Below, piece after piece: positions 1-12,800 of a stretch of DNA of 64,000 nucleotides. The first letter of the stretch is position 1. The number at the start of each line of letters is the position of its first letter. A program made the translations under genes and the position numbers. The notes below the pieces were generated by a model. That model searched no databases. It saw nothing but the letters and a program-made list of their open reading frames with translations, and was not told the DNA's origin. Origin of the DNA: Craterostigma plantagineum (Eukaryota; Streptophyta; Magnoliopsida; Lamiales; Linderniaceae); the NCBI GenBank assembly GCA_027422505.1, contig JAPQWV010000303.1, positions 620,001 through 684,000 of the forward strand, written 5' to 3'.

Positions 1-676
1 ATAGTGGGATATTTATCCCCTAAACTTGGTTCCTTCGAAAGAATACCATCTAGGAATATGCTAAGACGTTATTACATAAAAAAAATAATGTGAGTGCCAT
101 GAATTACTATGACCCATTGAAGATAACGGTGGTAATTGATTAAACGTTTAAGTGCAAAGAACCAAACTTTAATAATGATAGAATTACAAAGATTAAGCAT
201 CTTACCCATTAAAATAATAGTAAGAAGGTTCAAGAATGATAGTGAAACCGATGACTTGCTGGATATGACCAAATACATCCACTTATTTGCCACTGTGTAC
301 GTCTTAATGATCTTCAATATTTCTCTCAACTCTCAAGGAATGTCGTGGATAATTTCTCCCAGAAAAAAGACAACGTACTAGGAAAATTTCTTCGTTATGT
401 TACAAGGCGAAATTGATCCATTACAAACTGAAGTGGAAGTCTCTTGTCGAGCAGTTTTCTTGGGCATACATCAGTGTACAACAATCATGAAACAAATCCC
501 AAAATGGAAAAAAGAAAAAAGGAAAGAGCAAAAAGTGGATCTCTAGTCTCTACAGAAGCAACACCTAATTACTGAAAAAAAAAAGGAAAGAAATTACTAA
601 AAAAAAGCAAAAAAACTCACGAGATGGTTTTCTTTTTCCTTTTTCTCATTTCTTTTTTCCCTTTCCTGTGAAAATT
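1..676. other. Left-edge stretch without a recognisable gene
   Basis: AT-rich sequence. Two short overlapping open frames (72-329 minus, 136-381 plus) show no family motif, low complexity and no splice context, so I do not call them. Positions of roughly 400-676 lie downstream of the BBX21-like stop codon and probably include its 3' UTR; the A-rich and T-rich runs near 530-660 fit that reading. Confidence 0.5.
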
Positions 677-1836
677 CTACCACATAGTTCTCGATCTCTT
701 GGAGGAGACTCGATTGTGGTTGATCTGTGGAACAAGAAAGGAGCCATCTTTATCCTCAGACCATTTTCTGCTATTGTTTGCATTGAAGTCCTTCGATTGC
801 TCCTTATTTCCACCGAAAGCCAATAACTCCATTGATGGGTTGATCTGTGTATTATCAAGAACACTGTAATGATTATGATTCACTTGAGGGACGCCAAACC
901 CCATCCTTTTCCCCGAGGAGAAACCGCTATTATAGTTACTGTCAAGATCGCCGCCGTCCCAAAACGGCAGCTGCAGATCATAGCCACCATCACCACTCTG
1001 CAAAAGAAAAGAAAAGAACTTTTATTACAAGGAAGAGAAAACATGGGATCTGTGTTTTCCAGCCAAGGAGAAGGTTAAAGTTTCCGCAGCAAACCTGGGA
1101 CAAACCGTAAGGGGAAGGAAAAGATGAATCAAGAAAATCTTCAACGTGCCAGCCCGGCAACGTCTCAATCAAATACTCCGATATGCTACTCTGCGAAGAT
1201 CTGTCGATGAAACCGCCGCTGAAATCGCCGCCGTTGACCGGAGATTTGCTGTCGTTAGGTACTTTCCCACCCACTTGCGAGACGGCGGCGCTTTGACCGG
1301 CCGTTGAAGGCGTACCGCCGGCGGGAATGGATGGCTTGCTCTTTGGCTTTAGATTTGGGACATTATCTGAGGCGTTTGAGGTTGGTATCGATGATTCGTC
1401 GGAGTAAAGGGTCGACGTCGGAGATAGCTTCACGCCGGTGAGGAGGTACCTACTGTGCTTCTGCGTGTGTTCGTTTGCTTTGTGTATTGGCCCATCGCAG
1501 TCTTTGCACAGTATTGCTCTGTCTTGTTGGCAAAACAAGAATGCCCTTTTCTCCTGAAATTGAGATCATAAATCAGTCAAACTCAATAAAGACCCAAAAA
1601 AATCAAGAATCGCTGAAGATTTGTTGCCAGAAATGGGTATCTTTTATTACATGGCAGATATCGCATAAAGGGGCTTGTTTGGCAGCTGGGTTTTGGAGGG
1701 TGAATCTGTGGTGTTTTCCGGCGAGCTTGTTGGCGTGGTGGACGCGGTGGTCGCAGGCGGAGCAAAGGGCGGCTTCGTCGGCGACGCAGTACACGGCGGC
1801 TTCGTCTTTATCACACACATCACACTGAATCTTCAT
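677..1836 (-). CDS. BBX21: Double B-box zinc-finger transcription factor, BBX21 (STH2)-like
   Basis: Nuclear transcriptional regulator of light signalling; the Arabidopsis counterpart works with HY5 and is a COP1 target (family knowledge). Three exons on the minus strand: 1836-1651, 1553-1095 and 997-677, joined at GT-AG sites, give 321 residues (Arabidopsis BBX21 has about 331). B-box 1 starts at residue 5 (CDVCDKDEAAVYC) and runs to KLAGKHHRF; B-box 2 begins CDICHEKRAFLFCQQDR across the first intron. All zinc-ligand Cys, Asp and His positions are visible. Towards the C terminus are ISEYLIETLPGWHVEDFLD, the motif shared by BBX20-22, then two VPQ segments and a basic end SSKRSRTMW that aligns with the BBX21 tail. 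There is no CCT domain, as expected for this group. A TC-rich run (GA on the plus strand, 1926-1950) lies about 100 bp upstream of the ATG. BBX20 or BBX22 are the alternatives; the C-terminal match favours BBX21. Confidence 0.93.
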
Positions 1837-1925
1837 CTTGGATTGTCTCTAACTGTTCACAGTTTCTTTTTATCTTAAACGTATCTGATCAAGAATCAGG
1901 GAAGAGTTATATGTAAGGAGTTTGG

Positions 1926-1950
1926 GAGAGAGAGAGAGAGAGAGAGAGAG
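1926..1950. repeat. (GA)n microsatellite upstream of the BBX21-like gene
   Basis: A near-perfect GA run on the plus strand, read as CT on the sense strand of the BBX21-like gene and about 90-115 bp upstream of its ATG. CT/GA tracts are common in plant core promoters and 5' UTRs and can bind BPC proteins; a role here is inference. Confidence 0.8.
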
Positions 1951-2405
1951 GGGTTTGGTTGAAGTACTTTTTATTTCAACATGTTGCTCTTTAATTTTTA
2001 TATAAATAAAAGGAAAATAATAATTAAATTAAGTATAATAACTAAAAATTGATGGGTTAAATATAAAAAATTATTTAATTAATAAAATTTGAAATAGAGC
2101 TGTTAAATTATAAATATTTAACAAAATGACAGTTAATAGTCACATTTCAATCTTAATATAATAGAATAGATCATGGATCTCCTGTGGTGTGATTTATAAT
2201 TTATAATATACTAGGAAATAATAAAATTTATTTCAAGAAAATTTAATTTGAGAATATGTAATATATCATACTAAAATTGGAGAAAGAAAACGCAATTTTA
2301 TTATAGTCATATTTGTCGTCCTGAGTGTATTATGAGCTCAAGAACATTTGTTTAGATTAAATTACTTACTGATGAGGAGATTATAAACGATGAGGAAAAA
2401 GAATT
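1951..2405. other. AT-rich intergenic DNA upstream of BBX21-like gene
   Basis: Probably the distal promoter of the minus-strand BBX21-like gene. I see no G-box and no coding potential, only A/T-rich low-complexity DNA. Confidence 0.4.
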
Positions 2406-2408
2406 TTA

Positions 2409-3070
2409 GGGGGTGTTTGTTTTGAGGTGATATTTCAAAACATCACCGTGATTATCTCGTTTACCACTTAGCACTGTGTTTGTTTAGTTCAGGTGATGAG
2501 TCATCACCGGAATGATGGATCACCTATGTGATGAAATGAAGTGATATTTCATATTTCATATCACCCAAAAAACCTAGGTGATCCAACATCACGATGGTGA
2601 TCTATCTAACTTTTAATGGACGAGAATACCCCTCATTTTTTAACATTATTACTTTATATACCATTACAAATATAAGTACATGATTAACATAATTGAATCT
2701 TAAAAGTATTTCAGTTATTTAAAAATTAAAACTTATATTTAAAAAAAGTATAAATATAAATAATGCTTATAAATTAAATGTATATTTTAATTTATTAATG
2801 ATTATTACTTAAAATATCACCTTAAAAAAATTTTAACACATTATTTAAGTCATATGTATATGGTCAAATATGACATTTATACAACGTCATCCTACACATC
2901 ACAATGATTAAACAAATATAATACTTCAATATCACGTTGATTTGCAAAATGAAATATCACATTAAAACAAACACACTGATGGTATATCACATTGATCCAC
3001 ATTCCGGTGATACTGACATCATCGTGATGTGCGTATCATCGTAGTGTTGGATCACCGGAAACAAACACTC
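2409..3070. mobile_element. Harbinger/Tourist-type MITE with nested terminal repeats
   Basis: The element begins GGGGGTGTTTGTTT and ends AAACAAACACTC, imperfect inverted ends. It is flanked by TTA on both sides (2406-2408 and 3071-3073), the 3-bp target duplication of PIF/Harbinger elements. Length is 662 bp with no coding capacity. The interior repeats GTGATATTTCA, ATCACC and GATGATG words in both orientations, so the two halves can fold on each other. A second, inner pair of GTGTTTGTTT-type ends occurs near 2475 and 2965, suggesting a nested or dimeric copy. The superfamily call rests on TIR and TSD only. Confidence 0.7.
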
Positions 3071-3073
3071 TTA

Positions 3074-3689
3074 GATGTGGGGTAGAATTAAAAAGTATGG
3101 GTCTCTATTAAAATGTCGAACCGTACAATGTCAATCAGTAATTTATGGGCGACCATCTTCTTTTCTCCTCAATTTAATTTTCAAATAAAAATTATAATAA
3201 ATATGATTTTATATTCAGGGGAAAAGCTTACTTGCACCAATAAAAACGCAAAACATAGTACACAGCATTATTGAGTTATGCAATTTTTTATCATTTACAT
3301 GACTCGAGAACTTGCACTATCTTATTATTATATTATCTGGTTTTTGTTTGAATGTATGTGGCTGGATTAAATGAAACTGTAATATGCCTTGTTAGCACGT
3401 CATGCGTGACATTATTTTGGCAAATGGACAAAGTTTTAATTAAATAATTAGGGTTTGGTTTAGATCTGCTCAGTAATTAATTCCACCTATTACAAGGTAA
3501 CAAATAGAATTCGCGGATAGTGGTGCAATTACTACATTAAAAGTCGCCATTGCCCAAATGCCAAGACAGATGTGAAGACCACAAGTACTAAATTCTAATT
3601 ATTCATTATTTTATTGCACAATGATCGACGTAGAATTATTTTCTAATTATTCATTATTTTAATTCCTTATCATTATCTTTTGAGTTTTC
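3074..3689. other. AT-rich intergenic DNA
   Basis: No gene, repeat family or regulatory element recognised between the MITE and the fold-back-like repeat. Two copies of TCTAATTATTCATTATTTTA (about 3594 and 3641) form a short local direct duplication. Confidence 0.4.
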
Positions 3690-4610
3690 AAATAACTCTT
3701 AGTTACCCGTCGAATTATTTCTTCCTTATAACTACTCATTTGAAAATTTCTTCCTGTTCAGTACCTAAAAAGGTCTTTTCAGGGTGAAAAGGTCGAAAAT
3801 ACACCAGTCTCACACTTCAAATTGAACATTTATACCAACTGATTTTGAAATTATACCAGAAATTATAAAAATTATACCATCTGTTTTGGTTATCGTACCA
3901 GTAAATAACGTTATTATGATTTTCTACAGCGAAATTGGACATCTATACCAAATTGAAATTATACCCGAAATTACCGAAATTATACCATATGTTGTGGTTA
4001 TCGTACCAGTAAATAACGTTATTATAATTTTATACAGTGAAATTAGACATTTATACCAACTGATTTTGAAATTATACCAAAAATTATAGAAATTATACCA
4101 ACCGTTGTCATAATTATATCAACATAATTGTACACTATACCAGTTGGTATAATAATGATAACAGTTGGTATAATTAGAATGACAGTTGGTATAATAATCG
4201 AAGCAGTTGGTTAACTAACGTTATTAAATTTTATACAGCGAAACTTGACATTTATACCAAGTGATTTTGAAATTATACCAGAAATTGTAAAAATTATACC
4301 ATCTGTTTTGCTTATCGTACCAAAAAATAACGTTTTATAATTTTATACAGCGATATTGGACATTATTACAAACTCATTTTGAAATTATACCAGAAATTGT
4401 AGAAATTATACCAAATATTGTGGTAATTATACCAACAGAATTGTACACTATACTAGTTGGTGTCCAACTTAATTTCAGGAAAGGGTATTTCTGTCACATC
4501 ACTGTTTGGGGTATTAACCACACAACTTTTTGCAGATGAGTACTGAACAGGAAAAAACTTTCGTAGAGGTACGTACTGATAAGGAAGTTTAGTTTCTGAC
4601 AAGGTGTGAT
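3690..4610. mobile_element. Fold-back-like element with an internal minisatellite
   Basis: The 14-bp word TTCCTGTTCAGTAC (3751-3764) recurs inverted as GTACTGAACAGGAA (4540-4553). The outward flanks also align as diverged inverted arms, for example CTTCCTTATAACTAC on the left against the reverse complement of the sequence near 4575-4590. The arms enclose the ATTATACCA minisatellite. Long inverted arms around a tandem repeat, with no coding sequence, fit a fold-back or Mutator-like non-autonomous element. Exact ends and a target duplication could not be fixed, so the coordinates are approximate. Confidence 0.45.
3825..4460. repeat. Minisatellite, about 110-bp unit rich in ATTATACCA
   Basis: Units starting at about 3825, 3939, 4046, 4247 and 4359 share the order GACATTTATACCAACTGA, GAAATTATACCAGAAATT, ATCGTACCAGTAAATAACG and a TACAGCGAAATTGGAC tail. 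The third unit is lengthened by a stretch where the motif is inverted (AGTTGGTATAATAATGATAA and relatives, 4137-4210). Open frames across it are a by-product of the period. Confidence 0.8.
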
Positions 4611-7432
4611 AAAGGAATTCTATATGCACCCCCTTTATTCTATTTAGACCCCTCATGAAATAGTTCAATTTTCAATGTTGACCAGATCCTTTTAAATAAT
4701 TTCGTCCCACGTAATAATAATGTATACATTTAAAAAACCTGACGGCAATAGCAAATCTCCATCCAGAATATTACTTGTATTTTAATTTCAGACACAACAA
4801 TGTAAATGTGAGAACGTAATTTAGAGTATAATGTTCTTTCCCATATTTATTTGTTACGTTTAATTAAATAAACTAAATCATTTTCAATATAAACTCTAAA
4901 TCATTTTCAATATAAACTCGAAAAGATTCTCAAATATAAACATATAAATTCTATTATAACAAATATCAAAATCTTTATGTCTTAACGCAAATTATAATCA
5001 CATATACAGAAGATAAAATTCTATTACAACAAATTTTTTTCTGTCATATTAACTTTATACATATTTATTTTATTTTACTTTTCAATGTAATTTCTTGTAT
5101 ATATTCTAGAAAAAAAGTGACATATACATAAATATTTATATTATATGTAAATTTTTCATCAAAATGAATTAAATATAGATGTTGATAATTTTAGAATATT
5201 AAAATGTGTTTAACTAACTATGAAATTGTATGTCATGGAGATGAAATATGTATTTGTTTATTTGACAGGAAGATGAAAATGACCAAACATTGTATATTGT
5301 AACTTGGAGATTAATGATATTAAAACGTGGATTAAAGTATTACTGTTAATGTTATGGTCATTTAATGCGCGAAATAAAAATAATTAATAAAATAACTGTT
5401 CTTGAAGAATGAGCAAATAACTTTTTCAAATTTCAAGGTTTTTTCCACCCCTTAGAGGGGTGCAAATAGTAGCACCCTAAAGGAATTTACCCCTAAGAAA
5501 AGTGCAATGCCAGGAGGACCCTTCTTTTGTTCTTTTATCTTTGATTAAATGATATCGAAAATAAGCATATTGATAAAAGCTTGTTGAATGTTAAAGTGAA
5601 ATGACTACACATAATCAATGTAGACTTAACTATCCGCATTTATTATGAATTTGATGACTAGGAAAGTATCTTCGATAAGCTTGGAAATGCTGCCGCCTAG
5701 TTGCACACATGCATCGTTATCAAATACACTATTATTCTTATTATCCTCATGAAATTTAAAAATAAAATAACGTTGGCAGCCACAGAAAACACAAGAGGAC
5801 AAATGAAGCTTTTTTTTCTGCTACGATCCAAATGATTATTAAATTTAATTGAAGATACGTTCAATCTTTGCGTTGCATTTTATAATATCATAAACTTTGA
5901 AAAGATAAGAGTCGAATATATCTCATTTCTTCAGATTCGGTTCACATGCATTTCAATATCTTTGCCCGACTTTTCTTAGAAAGTTGGCGCTGCTTTGGTT
6001 GCTTCCCCTTTTATTTTATACGTCTTTATAAAAAAGATGAAAGCTTTCCGTGATGAATTATATATTAAATGAGAGAGCATCGATACCAGCTTAGTATTCA
6101 CCTTGAATATAAAATCCATCCCCTCAGTGCTCTCCAAGATAAGACATAAAATACAAACAATATGACTAATAATATGTGGTGTTTGGAGAAAAAGGCTCGA
6201 TACAAATTAACTAGGAGAAGAAGCCTAGATTAATAATACTGAGCTTGTTTATTAATATATTATGATGGACCTAATACAACCTTTATAACCAAACGACCCT
6301 CATCCGAAAATTAAGATATATATAATTAAAATTATCATTGCTGTGACAAAATTATTTGCTGCTATTTTGAAACAGATCGATTAATGCAATGCTCGGGCTT
6401 TCTCGAAAGAAATATTTTCTTATGATCACTGCGCACGTTCGGGCTTTTTTGCGGTCGGCCCGCGATTTATTTGGGCCTGCTGAGGATGTTCTTCTAGGCC
6501 AACCTTTATTGTAGTGGTGAACTATTTTGGGGCGTCATTGGATTTTAATTTATTTAATTTAATTATGTAAGGCTGATTAGGAATTTCGTGAATATTTTGT
6601 AGGATGGAGGTCAATTTTGGATATTGGGTTTATTGTCGAGTATTTGGGTAAATTCCAGAAGATAGAAAAAACGTGCAATGCTTAATACATGTTGATAAGG
6701 TCAGCTGCCTGCAATTCTACTTAACTAGTCCTTTTGCACACCATACGTGTTACAACATATCTCTATATCTTGTATGTTAATTATAAAATAATACTTTCCT
6801 AAAAATAGGAGGATAAAATTGAAAATGTAAAATGATATCTAGTGAGTGATTTTTGTTGTTTTTCTATTGATGGTTAATTTATGACAGACCCAAATACACT
6901 TTAACAAAAAATCGGGTGTCTTAATAAAAGACTAAAAATAATAAACCATGGATCACAGCTGACCCGACCCGAATAAAATAGTAAAATTAGAAAGAAATGG
7001 CGAATTACGACAGTACACACTACATAGTGCAAGGAGTGTACAGCTGCAAATGCAATGGGATAATTTAACAGAAGGGATTAGTTTTAACAAGAATTAAAGA
7101 AAAGGGATTTTGCCTTTTTCAATTAAAAAAAAAGGGAGTGAAGTTGATTAGGTTAGTAATTAGTTAATCTTCACTTAATTAATAAATAGTTTAATTATCT
7201 ATTTCATAAAAAAGAAAAGAAATTTACTGTTCATCTTCTCTATCTGTCGCTTTTTCTCCGTCGTTTTTTCTTCTGCAAATGGTTTAAAAAATTAATCCCA
7301 ACGAAAATCCTACACCCATTAATATATTTCATCCTGTTGTTGCATTCACCGTCTCCCTCTCAGAGGTCGATAATTTCGTTTTTTAGTCGACGATTTCGTC
7401 TTTCGTATTATTTTATTTGAATAATCTGTTTA
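4611..7432. other. Gene-free AT-rich intergenic block
   Basis: About 2.8 kb with no open frame carrying family motifs, no clear TIR pair and no LTR. A short hairpin, CCACCCCTTAGAGGGGTG (about 5446-5463), is the only local structure noticed. Nothing else is supportable. Confidence 0.45.
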
Positions 7433-8960
7433 AGACATTTTCGACCATAACTTTCGATTCGGAAAACCAATTATCCTGATTCAAGCTACTTGATTATCCA
7501 AAACTTTTATGTTTTACACTTCTTCTAATTCGAATTGTATCGACTTGGAAATGTGTTTTTTGGATAAATAAGTAATTAGGATAAATAATTTGAATAAAAC
7601 TAATTCGACCTTACGAATGTTCCAATAATATTGAATAATTCGAATTATATTCGAATAATTCGAATTAAATTCGAATTAGCTGTCAGGAAATGGCAGTTAA
7701 GACATTTTCGACCATAACTTTTGATTCGGAGAACCAATTACCTTGATTCAAACTTTGTTGGACATCTAACTTGATTATTCAAAACTTTTATGTTTTACAC
7801 TTTTTCTAATTCAAACTTTATCGACTTCAAAAATGTGTTTTTCGGAGACATAATTAGGTATCAATGTTCAATGAAGAGGTTTAATATGTGGTATCAATGT
7901 CTAATGAAAATGGCAATGCGTTCTACAATGCGATATTAATTTAGTTGCAAAATTAATGAAGACATAAAATCATAAAACTCAAATATTTATAATCACTACA
8001 TATGTTTGAATCACAACAATTTAAACATAATTCACATATTCGGCACATATATGAATCATAATCGTATGATGTAATATCTCAACACATTCGACGTTCCATT
8101 AAGGTATGTGGTAAATGAGTTTTTGACAACAAACTTAACTATCAAAAATTTTTATTCTGTACATTCTTTACATTTTCTCGCGTGATACCTATTTTCTCGT
8201 ATTCTTTACATTTTCTCGCGTTCATCACTAAAAAATGGCAGCTCACACATTTTTTATCATAATTTTCAATCCAAGACGCCAATTACCCTGCTTCGAATTC
8301 TGTTGGACAGCTAACTTAATTATACAAAACTTTCGTGTTTTACACTTTTTAAATTCGAAGTCCAAGAATGTAGAAAATTGGTCTTTTTGAAACGTAGTTC
8401 AAAAATCGCAGAAAATTCAAATCAAATTTGAATAAATGTCAGTTAAAATATTTTCGATCATTCGATTCAGATCATCAATAATTTCGACGTAAACTTCCAC
8501 GTACAGATAACTTGATTATAAAATTTTGTGTTTTAAGTTTTTCTAATTCGAAGTTTATCAGCTCAGAAAATGAGTGTTGGCTAACATTTCGAATTCTTTT
8601 AGAATTTGCTTTCAAGAAATAGCAGTTAACACATTTTCGATCATAAATTTCTTCAGAGTATCAATAACCCCGACTCAAACGGTTTTGGATAGCTAACTTG
8701 ATTATACAGAAGTTTTATGTTGTACACTTCTATGAATTCGGAGTGTATTGGCTTGGAAAATTAGTGTTTCGTAAGTTGTCGATTTTTTTTTTTCAAATTT
8801 GTTGTTCATAAATGACAGTTAACACATCTCCGATCGTAACTTTTGATCGAAGACATCAATTACCCTGATTCGAGTTTTGTTGGACAGCTAACTTAATTAT
8901 TTAAAACTTTTATGTTTTATACCTTTTCAAATTCAAAGTGAATCGACGTGAAAATGGATT
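7433..8960. repeat. Six-copy degenerate tandem repeat, about 150-bp module
   Basis: Copies begin near 7433, 7691, 8237, 8437, 8620 and 8814. Each runs in the same order: ACATTTTCGACCATAACTTT, CCAATTACCCTGATTC, GTTGGACAGCTAACTTGATT, CAAAACTTTTATGTTTTACA, TCTAATTCGAAGTTTATCGA and AAAATGTGTTTTTCGG. Several are preceded by AAATGGCAGTTAA or similar. Spacing is irregular (about 180-550 bp) because AT-rich DNA separates some copies. No coding potential and no known family recognised. Confidence 0.75.
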
Positions 8961-8989
8961 TATTTGGATACGTAATTAAAATAAGTAAT

Positions 8990-9600
8990 TTGAATAAGAA
9001 ATTTCAAATAATTCCAATAAAATCGAATAAAATTCGAATTGTTCGAATAAAATTCGAATATAATTCGAATTATTCGTATTAAATTCGAATAAGTCAGATA
9101 AAATTCGAAAATCAATTTTTAGTAATTTTTGAATATTATTTCGAATTATTCGAATAAAACTCGAATTATTCGAATAAATTCGGAAAAATTCGAATAAAAT
9201 TCGAATTATTCGAATTAAATTTGTATAATTCAGATAAAATTCGGAAATCAATTTTTAGTAATTTTTTGAATATTATTTCGAATTATTCGAATTAAATTCG
9301 AATTGTTCGAATAAAATTCGGATAAATTCGAATTAATTCGAATAATTCGAATTAAATTCGTATAATTCAGATAAAATTCGAAAATCAATTTTTAGTAATT
9401 TTGTGAATTTTTTTCGAATTATTCGAATAAAATACGAATTTATTCGAATTATTGGAATAATATTCGAAAAAATTCCAATAATAATTCGAATAATATAATT
9501 CGAGTAAAAGAATTCGAATAAAAATTCGAATAGTGTTTCAAATATAGCACTCGAATCATTGAATTCGAATAACGTTCGAATAAGAATCGAATAAACAATC
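8990..9600. repeat. TTCGAA-rich array with a ~135-bp higher-order period
   Basis: The palindromic words AATTCGAAT and ATTCGAATAA repeat dozens of times. On top of this the phrase AATCAATTTTTAGTAATTTT recurs at about 9110, 9245 and 9381, each time followed by ATTATTTCGAATTATTCGAA or a variant, giving a period near 135 bp. It ends about 280 bp before the alpha-COP start codon, so it borders that gene's promoter and 5' UTR. Confidence 0.8.
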
Positions 9601-9883
9601 GTACAAGTAATTAAGTTTAGCTATCTCTAATCATTTTTTGAGTAAGGATATTTTGGTAATTTTAAACTCAATCCCTTTTACTTAATAATGTAAGATATGA
9701 ATCCCTTTTCTCAAAATCTTCCAAATGCAATGCTCTAATAGTCCGAAGCGAGGGAAGGGAAGAGAGTATACGAAAAATTTTCCAATTTCTCCACAGATCT
9801 AAGAGACGCTTGGATCTCAAAGCAGAAATTGAGAACTTGATTCGGCCTGATCGAATTCAGATCTCTGGAAAAAGGTAAAGAAA

Positions 9884-12800
9884 ATGTTGACGAAGTTCGA
9901 GACGAAGAGTAATAGAGTTAAAGGTCTGAGTTTTCATAACAAGAGGCCATGGATCTTAGCGAGTCTCCACAGTGGTGTGATCCAGCTATGGGATTATCGA
10001 ATGGGCACGTTGATTGATCGATTCGACGAGCATGATGGTCCCGTTCGCGGTGTTCACTTTCATAAATCTCAGCCGCTTTTCGTTTCTGGAGGTTAAATTT
10101 TCCGTCAGCTTATATATATCTGCAGATACATAAATACTTTAGCTCGATCAATCGTTGACAGTGTTTTTCGGATCCAATCCACTGTTTTGATTTATTTTGG
10201 TGTTTTCAAGCGTGGATCTGTGGGGTTACATTTGGTATGAGGTGTTCAATTCGTGACTAGGTTTGATTTGTTTTATGTGTATTTTTCGATGTTTGTTTAG
10301 AAAAATAATTTCGTGAAATTTTGGAAATGCGACGAATTTGAGTTTTTGACTGGATATTCATGGTATGATAGGGTTTTGAAGATGGATCCTTGTCGATTTT
10401 GGTATTTGGTGTTTCAGGCTTCGAGGGATGTGTGTCACTTTTGAAAATTGCAGGATCTTGATAGAGTAGGACTATGCCAATACTGTGAGGGATGTGCAGT
10501 TGAATTACTTCATTCAGCTCACATATGAATGCATGTGTGGACTACTTTTGTTTCCTTTCCTGTTGAAGATTCATTGTTTAATGAGTTGCGTGACACCATT
10601 TTATGATTCTAACCTAAAATTTTGCAGGTGATGATTACAAAATTAAGGTCTGGAATTACAAATTGCATAGGTGTTTGTTTACTCTCCTTGGTCATCTAGA
10701 TTACATCCGAACGGTTCAGTTTCATCACGAGAATCCCTGGATTGTAAGTGCAAGCGATGACCAGACAATTAGGATATGGAATTGGCAATCACGGACTTGC
10801 ATTTCTGTTTTGACTGGGCACAACCATTATGTCATGTGTGCTTCATTTCACCCCAAAGAAGACCTTGTCGTTTCAGCTTCTTTGGATCAGACCATTCGTG
10901 TCTGGGACATTGGGGCCTTGAAGAAGAAAACAGTAGCGCCTGCTGAAGATATATTGCGACTGCCGCAAATGAATACAGATTTTTTCGGCGGAGTTGATGC
11001 TGTCGTAAAGTATGTCTTAGAAGGCCACGATAGAGGAGTTAACTGGGCTTCATTTCATCCAACTCTCCCTCTAATTGTCTCCGGGGCAGATGACCGCCAA
11101 GTTAAGATATGGCGGATGAATGGTATGTTTGACTTAAACTTTGATTCTTTAGCTTCCTGTTTGACTAATATTGTCAGGCTCGCTGGTGTTTGGTCTTGAA
11201 AGAGCCTGGCTAACATTACTACCTACCACCCAATCTGCACAAGCATTACATGATATCAAATTATTATGTGTGTTTGTTTTGTTTCAATTTAAATACAGTT
11301 TACGCTTACTTCTTAGTTGGTGAGCTTACTTGTACACAACTTTATTATATGCATGAAATTTAATACGTCGTGAGGTTGACAGAGCATTCGAATTCTTTTA
11401 TATTCAGATACAAAGGCTTGGGAAGTTGATACATTGCGAGGGCACATGAACAATGTGTCATGTGTTCTGTTTCATGCAAGGCAGGACATCATCGTATCAA
11501 ATTCAGAAGACAAAAGCATCCGAGTTTGGGATGCTACGAAAAGAACTGGGCTGCAGACATTCCGCAGGGAACATGACCGGTTCTGGATCTTCGCCGCCCA
11601 TCCCGAGATGAATCTTTTAGCTGCTGGCCACGACAGTGGTATGATTGTTTTCAAACTCGAGAGAGAGCGCCCTGCATTTTCTGTCAGCGGTGATGCTGTC
11701 TTCTATGTCAAGGACCGGTTTCTACGTTGTTTTGAGTACTCAACTCAGAAAGATACACAGCTGATTCCTATAAGGCGCCCTGGATCTAATAGTTTGAATC
11801 AAGGCCCTCGAACTCTTTCTTACAGCCCTACAGAGAATGCTGTCTTGATTTGCTCAGATGTAGATGGGGGATCGTATGAGCTTTACGTCGTTCCCAAAGA
11901 TAGTTATGGAAGGAGTGACACATCACAGGATGCAAAGAAAGGTAGTGGGGGCTCGGCGGTTTTTGTCGCTCGAAACAGGTTTGCAGTGCTTGAGAAGAGC
12001 GCCAATCAGGTCGTGGTCAAGAACCTGAAAAATGAAATGGTGAAAAAGAGCCCGCTTCCTATCCCTACCGACGCGATATTCTACGCAGGCACTGGAAATC
12101 TGCTGTGCAGGTCTGAGGACAGGGTTGTAATCTTTGACCTTCAGCAGAGGATTGTTCTCGGGGATCTTCAGACGCCTTCCGTGAGATATGTAGTGTGGTC
12201 GGCGGATATGGAGATTGTTGCTCTATTGAGCAAACATTCCATCGTCATTGCTGATAAGAAGCTCGTGCACCGCTGCACCCTTCATGAGACCATCCGCGTC
12301 AAGAGTGGTTCGTGGGATGACAATGGAGTCTTCGTTTATACTACTTTGACGCACATTAAGTATTGCCTTCCAAATGGGGACAGTGGAATTATAAAGACGC
12401 TGGATGTTCCTCTGTACGTAACTAAGATATATGGCAATACCATCTTTTGCCTGGACCAGGATGGGAAAAACCGTCCCGTCATCATCGATTCTACGGAGTA
12501 TGTCTTTAAGTTAGCCTTGATAAGGAAGAAATATGACCAGGTGATGAACATGATTAGAAACTCGGACCTCTGTGGACAGTCCATGATTGCTTACCTTCAG
12601 CAGAAGGGATTTCCTCAAGTTGCTCTCTATTTTGTCAAGGACGAGAGGATTCGATTCAACTTGGCCCTTGAAAGTGGTAACATTGAGAAGGCACTCGAGT
12701 CTGCTAAGAAGATCGATGAGAAAGATTACTGGTACAGGTTGGGCGTGGAGGCACTTCGACAGGGAAATGCCGGCATAGTTGAATATGCTTACCAGAAGAC

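Noticed and set aside
8976..9251. Ile/Asn/Phe-rich minus-strand frame
   Set aside because: Generated by the TTCGAA repeat array.
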